DNA of 64,000 nt from positions 15,430,158 to 15,494,157 of the forward strand of contig JABAKD010000026.1 in the NCBI GenBank assembly GCA_012845835.1, given 5' to 3'. A program made the translations under genes and the position numbers. The notes beneath the pieces are model-generated. The model did not search any database and was not told the DNA's origin. It saw only the letters and a program-made list of their open reading frames with translations. Positions 58,191 through 64,000 of the stretch are shown here, in pieces. The stretch comes from Undaria pinnatifida. Its lineage: Eukaryota; Sar; Phaeophyceae; Laminariales; Alariaceae. Numbering within the stretch: the first letter of the stretch is position 1; the number at the start of each line of letters is the position of its first letter.

Positions 58191-59700
58191 AGGCATCAAC
58201 ACTCAACATGAAAAAAAATAACCAAAAAATCATGCAGTCTAAGGCCGCAAAAGCAGGAGCAACCAGAAGCAGCCAGTAGCGGCCACCTGAATCAAAACCA
58301 GGTAGTTCACAGGCGGAATCAGCTGGTCATGAGCGGTTCGTGTGTTCTAGAAAAGCAGGGGTTTGCGTCGAAAATATGTGGTGTTTTCTTTCTAGATGCC
58401 GTACGTACGCCCAAGCTCACGAACGCTTCGCAGGAATATTCGCCTCGATGAAATTGATATTTCGTTTTCGAGCTATAGAATAGTCTATCCTATTAATATT
58501 AGTAGCATCTGTTATGTCTTGTCTCCCGAGACTATTTACCGGAGGGCTCAACATCACGAACAACAGCAGCGCCCAAAAAAGGCAACGTATCAGTATACAA
58601 GCAGATAGAGAGGTTTTGTCGTTTCGTGGAAAACAATTAACATGAGTACAGCGGAAAAGCTATGAATATGATGGAAGTTCTATGTTGTTTGCGGAGTGGA
58701 AATAGAAGGTACATTTTTTTCAGGTTCGCACCTGGTACGTGATATCTCAATAGTACTTGCCTAGTTGCACGTTGACATTCATAACTGTATATTCGGCGTC
58801 AGAACCGCTTATTGTGCAGTTTTTCGCACTCACGAAGAACAACAGTGTCCCAAAAAGGACATCGTGAGGTCCTGGATACAAGGCGCTACTTTTGGGCGCG
58901 GGCTAGATCAGGTCTTCTTCCTGAGCATATCTGACCCCAAGAGATAGCACAATATCTACCTCTGTTTCTTCTGCGGTGAGATGCGTCGCGTAGTATTCAC
59001 TAAATCCATCAGATCTATGTCTCAAACCGCGCAGAGCAACGACGTTGGCGACAGCGGCAAGCCTCTGTGAATGGGGTATTATATGGGTTCGGACAGCGTT
59101 GGATACCCCGAATTAGCTGCTTGACATCATACCATCGTGTTTTGGGCATGGTTTAAAACTCCACTGACTGGCACGTTGACGCGTGAAAGTGTGCAGTAAG
59201 GGGAAGTCTTCTTCAAATAAATTAGTCTAAAGGGGTGCAGATGCAACACAAAGCTGCAATAGCAGCTCCCTCTAAGACAGCGAGTCTTACGAGTCTTGGA
59301 TGGCTCTTTTGTGTCGTGCGGGCTCGAGCTGTCCACTTCGGATTGGCCGAATGGCCCGGCCAAAAATCACCCGTCGGCAGCCGAGGCCAGCATTCGACGC
59401 ACAGCCCAAACTTCGACGACCGACATGCCTGTACACCTTAAAGGTCTTGTTACCGCGTGGGACTGCAAGTGCTGACCAAGGCGCAGGCTGCGCTAAAACA
59501 TCAATACCCCAGCCAGATATCCGTGTCCTTCTACCTAGTTGCTTCTACGTTCTACGAACCCCTTATCTTAAAACACGGATTGCGCCGCAGTTCGCAATTA
59601 CCTGGCATTGTGGTACAAATACCAGCCGCTCATTGGCCAAAAACGACAGTGCCACTTTCGAAACCGTCATTATTTTCCCCTAACGGTACCTGCGAGGTAC
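58191..59700. other. Intergenic, no supported gene
   Basis: Several short ORFs on the + strand (58396-58608, 59300-59683) lack recognisable domains. Confidence 0.35.
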
Positions 59701-59714
59701 TGTTGTTGTCGAAA

Positions 59715-60375
59715 TATTATAAAAATTAAAATACACTCCAGCTGTGAGATCGAAGATTTCGTCGAAACTCATCTTTGCAAGCTGTGTGTGATACTCCGAT
59801 CGCGCGCATTACGAGTTGTGTGTCCTCATTAAGGATATAGGTCGGCGACTCCCCTTACAGCTACAGTGTAGCTATCAGGGTCAACAGGATGATTTTAGTC
59901 AGTCTGTGCGCGGAAACTATAAAAGCCGTTTCTGAGGGGGACAAAATCTGACAGCTGTGAAGGGAAAGGGGGGGCCTGGTTTTGATCAAAAGCGAGCGGG
60001 TTTGGAGGGGGGCGGGGGGGGGGGGGGGGGGGGTGTTGGGGCGGGGGGGGGGGGGGGGGCAGCTCGATATGTGCCTGGAAACTATACATTATTTCGAGGG
60101 GATAAATGTGACATTTTTGGAAATAATACATCAGTTTATCGTGTATATCCTGGGGTAAGTCGTACAATCAGTGAGTAAAGAGAGGGTGGAGTGTTCGAGG
60201 GGGTGGGGTTGGGATGGGTTGGGGGGGGAGGGTGGGGGGTGGGGGCGGGGGGTGGGGGGTGGGGGTGGGGGGGGGGGGGGGGGGGGGGGAAGGGTTTTAT
60301 GTGAGGGGTTTGTTATACGTGTGGTGCTAGGTCTAGGCGAAGGTGCGGGTGATGGGGAAATATTGTACCGGATGG
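59715..60375 (+). repeat. Family A G-tract repeat, clean plus copy
   Basis: Segment B (ACTCCAGCTGTGAGATCGAA ... TCGGCGACTCCCCTTACA), then CAGTCTGTGCGCGGAAACTA, long G tracts and 'gtggtgctaggtctaggcga'. Inverse orientation to the copy at 6290-7330. Confidence 0.78.
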
Positions 60376-61150
60376 GTGCTTTGGGACCTCTGGTTCGCCT
60401 TTTCAGGGTGGGTCGCTACGGTGCGCTATAGGTGAGATGCGACTGGCGTGGCAGCTCGTGGCAGTTGTAGGCGGTGTCGGTTTGTTGACTCCGCAGGTTG
60501 CAAAGCCTAGATACTACGCTCGTGACATTCGATAACGTGCTGACGAGCTGACGTGTTTTCGAGCTACACAGCAGTTCGTAGCAACAAATAGTTCCACTCT
60601 GTTGAGACACACCTACCCCTGTCCGTAGACTAATGCTGATAAACATCTCCACACGATTGCTTCACTCGCTGCCGTGGCATGTTCTACATGGTACAATCAA
60701 TCCCTTTTTGGAATACTAATTTGGCAAAAGGCAGCCGGTTGAATAACATAGGGATAATACTTCTGTGGTTGTTTTTAATGTTCTTGTTGCTGTTGTTGTG
60801 GTTGTTGTTGTTGTTGTTGTTGCTGTTGTTGTTGTCACCCTGGAGCAGAAGGACACGCAAGAAACTGACGCCAGCAAAAACCAAAGAGAAAAACAATGTG
60901 GAGCATGCATAGTCTATATCATACCTGAAACAATTCATGCATCCAACAAAAATATACCGTAGATTATAGTCTAGTCTACAAATCAAAATTAAAGTCAGCC
61001 CACCCTGTCCGCCTCGTTGAGAACAAGGCGTGGATTTTTTTGTTTTGTTCTTCCCCCGGCGGTACCTGTAACCTCACACTAAGAGCAGCACCGGGAGCGC
61101 ATACTGCCAAACCCTCACCCTAAGCAGGTCGCCCCGGTGCCGTATCAGGT
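60376..61150. other. Intergenic with TTG microsatellite
   Basis: A (TTG)n run at about 60781-60835 gives a poly-Leu/Val frame. No supported gene. Confidence 0.5.
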
Positions 61151-61159
61151 GATCCTCGC

Positions 61160-61380
61160 GCTTGGTACATATCAGCATCGTGAGTACGAATCCCGCCTAG
61201 TACGTGCTCGTGTAAATTTGTGAGGATTTTTTTTTTTGCACAAAATGACTTGCTGATAAAGAGCGCGAGAGCGCGAGTCCGCAACACTCGATGAACAATC
61301 GACGAGAAGTGGGATTGCTGAACCCTATGCGCGATAAAAGTTCATGGCAAGAACAGGGGGGAAACTCGATACTTGTTATC
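61160..61380 (+). repeat. SINE-like repeat, family S
   Basis: Plus-strand counterpart of 7600-7850: B-box-like GTGAGTACGAATCCCGCC, then 'gtgctcgtgtaaat', 'gagcgcgagagcgcgag', 'atcgacgagaagtggga' and 'aaccctatgcgcgata'. Confidence 0.55.
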
Positions 61381-61629
61381 ACGGAATGTGCAGAAGCTGG
61401 AAAGTAGGTGTGTGCAAGGTGTGTGTATGAAAAAAACAAAAGAAGAGAAAAAGAATAACAACTGCTGTGTGCAGCCTCCTTGAAGATAATTTTTGCAAAA
61501 TGTTGGACGAAGTTGACACCTAACAACCAACGATAGATATCATATCGAAGAGAAAATGGCGCACTGCACCAAATATAGTCTATGCATATATATAGTCTAA
61601 TACGCCGACCGTCACGTAGCTTATTTTAT

Positions 61630-61750
61630 CTTAATGCATGCACACAACCCGTAATACGCGCGATCGGAGTATCACACACAGATTGCAAAGATGAGTTTCG
61701 ACAAAATATTTCGTCTCTCAGCAGAAGTGTATTTTCAGTTTGTATAATAT
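61630..61750 (-). repeat. Segment B SINE-like copy
   Basis: 'cacaacccgtaatacgcgcg', 'gatcggagtatcacacacag', 'ttgcaaagatgagtttcgac' and an AT-rich end. Confidence 0.65.
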
Positions 61751-61759
61751 GTGCTGATC

Positions 61760-63560
61760 GTTCCTAACTCGGTGGGGCTACTGCGCGATTCTCCGGGTAC
61801 AAGTATGAACGAAATGACAGCAGTTAGTTACTGCGAAATATCCGGGCAACAGGCCTGTGACTGCATTTCTGCGACTAGATTGCATCAACTATACGATACT
61901 ACTGAGAGTTCTCGTACTACGGCTCTCATAGTCGAGAACCTTCGACAAGGGAGAAGTCGAGATCGTAGATCACCGCGGACTGCTCGGCAGGCTGTAAAAC
62001 CATCAACATACATTAGAGCACCCTTTAGGTTGACGACACTCCTTTTTCTTCGTGGAGTACGGCATACTCGTATCCATTCCTGCAACGGGCTTCTTCGATT
62101 GGGCCCAACCGACCGCCATCTGTCTCTTCGGTGGCTTGTGTCGGTGACAAGAAAGACGAGGCGAGTCGAGCTGCTCGAAATGCTCCTTAACTAGAGGACC
62201 ACTCAATATCGTGTAAAAATTTGTGGTTGTATTCCCAACTAGCAGCTTCAAGTAGACCATCCGGGCGTTTAGGAAAACAAAGGGGTGCGGCAGCGCAGGA
62301 CACGCTATCAATATAAAAATAGCAAGGCAGTATAAAAGGAAGCCCGAAATGATGTACCGGAATTTAAGAAATACGCATCCCGTTATACTAACGAGTTAGT
62401 TAGTGGAAAACGCAGCCACTCCCTACTACCGAGAAACCCAACTCTCCGGTCCAGACTTTCTGTTTCAGTTTAATACATAGACTATAAATGTGAAGTAGGC
62501 GTCCTGTAATGTTGCTGTGCTTGTGCTTGTGCTTGTGCGTTCTAATGTAGGCGTCCAGCCCTGTAAAATGTTGCTGTGTTGCCATGTTTGATTATTTCAT
62601 TAGTCGATGGCTTTGTTTTAGCGTTTTTTGGTGTGCGGGGGGAAGGCGGCGGCATGGGCATCACAGTCGTCAAAATCAGTGCGCGAGAGAGTGTAAGACC
62701 CTGCGGTAATGCTCCTCTTCTCCTATGGTATCGTCAATCGAAACCATTGTGGTTGCCGTCTCCGATTTTGGTGGGATGATGGAATGGTTCCTGTAGTGTA
62801 AATAGTGTTTTCTGCTTTCGTGCTTTTTTGTCGATTTGATCTGCGATTTCCACCTGTCTGCATGCAATCGGCACAACAACTTGAATCGATGTCAATGTCC
62901 CACGGAGAGACGAACTCTGTGATGACCAACCACTCTTTAACCAGACAGGGATACACATATTACACGTACAGCGAGGTGATTTAGCAATGGAATGACAACT
63001 GCTCTACTGTATACGCTCAAATAAACAAGAAAGCATGCAGGCCGGCCTAGGCTAGGCAGCACACCGGACTAATTAATCTGAAAAACAAGGAAATAGTTGA
63101 ATTATTATTAAATGGGCAACAAAAACGTCGGTTGCAAAGAGAGTGCAATAACAAAGTGACGGTACGACTAACGCCAACAACTAGCACCAGAGCAGATGAC
63201 GCCATCCAACCAACATCCATCTGCAGCCGCCATCGTGTTGGTTTTCTGAATAGCCTTTTTTTTGTTGGTTACCGCGTCGTCTACAAGTATCACATACGCT
63301 GGTACCGTCATCGTCGCCGCCGTACCGAGTACGGATGTGAACCCCAACCCAAAAAAGAATTACCAACAAAAGGCGCGGCAACAACGCAGGTATTTCATGT
63401 GGTCAATTTACTTCGTTGCATAAATATTGTGACTACAATATCTGTCCCGTAGTTTGTGGCGACTGAACTCGTCTCTTTATGTGAGGCACCAGCACGGACG
63501 CTGGTTGACCTGGATGTCAATATGTAAGAGAAAAAGCTGAAAGGACAATAATATCCCCCA
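61760..63560. other. Intergenic, no supported gene
   Basis: A (TTGTGC)n-like short run at about 62517-62538. The 61751-62194 frame (147 codons) has no recognisable domain. Confidence 0.35.
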
Positions 63561-63574
63561 CAAAGATAGACGAT

Positions 63575-64000
63575 AGTCTATAGTTTCCACGCACAAATTG
63601 AGCCGCCCCATCTGTGCCTTCCCCCCCTCCCCCCCCTCCCGCCCTCCCCCCCTCCCCCCCCTCCCCCCCCCTCTTTTGATCAAAATCAGGCCCCCACGCC
63701 CATGAAAACTCCGCCGTCCCCTCACCGGTTATTCGACTTACAGGATTCACATGATAAACACACAGCTTGCAAAGATGGGTTTCGACAAAATACTCGATCT
63801 CACAGCTGGAGTGTATTTTAAATTTTATAATGATAAACTGATACATTTCGTTCCACATCAGATCTGTAAGATTTGATCCCCTTCAGAAACGGGATATATA
63901 GTATCGTCGCACACCCCGCCTGACATCACCCTGTTGACCCTGAGAGCTACACTGTGGTTGCAAGGGGAGTCGCTGACGTATGTCCTTAATGAGGACACAC
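63575..64000 (-). repeat. Family A reverse copy with an inserted segment B, runs off the window
   Basis: C-rich tracts, 'tgatcaaaatcaggccccca', 'caccggttattcgactta' and the segment B end 'gcaaggggagtcgctgac'. It is interrupted at 63760-63829 by a second, partial segment B. Confidence 0.7.
63751..63838 (-). mobile_element. 70-bp segment B insertion with 9-bp target-site duplication
   Basis: ATGATAAAC occurs at 63751-63759 and again at 63830-63838. Between them lie 70 bp of segment B (ACACAGCTTGCAAAGATGG ... TTTTAAATTTTAT). Removing the insert plus one repeat restores the uninterrupted family A sequence, which marks a real insertion. Confidence 0.7.

Overview
The window is intron-rich nuclear DNA from a eukaryote. 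A brown alga (or close stramenopile) is my best guess. The grounds are one-repeat-per-exon leucine-rich repeat (LRR) coding, as known from brown-algal ROCO and related LRR genes, a discoidin-like carbohydrate-binding domain of a style I associate with brown algae, TTAGGG-type telomeric sequence, and heavy loading with short repeats and long G/C homopolymers. The taxon is inferred, not proven.

The one gene I can support strongly is on the + strand and fills the middle of the window: 28 exons, 16249-55214, about 39 kb, of which only 2544 nt (about 6.5 %) is coding. The exons join in one open frame of 847 codons plus TGA. In order the protein has a signal peptide (exon 1), a Cys-bearing N-terminal cap (exons 2-3), twenty consecutive LRRs each on its own 69-75 nt exon (exons 4-23), a C-terminal LRR cap (exons 24-25), an EGF-like Cys module (exon 26), a short Cys-containing linker exon (27), and a large last exon with a Pro/Thr/Ser-rich stalk followed by an F5/8-type C (discoidin-like) domain. 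All LRR exons start and end at the same codon position (phase 2), so any of them can be skipped, duplicated or swapped without breaking the frame. No transmembrane segment or kinase is visible, so the product looks secreted or wall-bound. The architecture suggests a pattern-recognition or self/non-self receptor ectodomain with a glycan-binding module.

Layout. 1-7.5 kb: several copies, in both orientations, of a roughly 1 kb G-tract repeat (family A). 7.6-12.6 kb: short SINE-like copies, tandem repeats, and one intronless minus-strand ORF of unknown function (10744-11454). 12.6-16.2 kb: mostly featureless, with a 52-bp tandem duplication and a 0.75-kb imperfect inverted repeat. 16.2-55.2 kb: the LRR gene, whose introns hold at least eight copies of a 250-350 bp terminal-inverted-repeat element (family M), minisatellites, a 253-bp tandem duplication, an interstitial telomere-like tract and short palindromes. 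55.2-64 kb: a hexanucleotide array, a 210-bp tandem duplication, and further family A and SINE-like copies. A family A copy at 59.7-60.4 kb lies in opposite orientation to the one at 6.3-7.3 kb, so the gene sits between inverted copies of the same repeat.

Exon boundaries were read by eye from splice consensus plus LRR periodicity. No transcript or database evidence was available.
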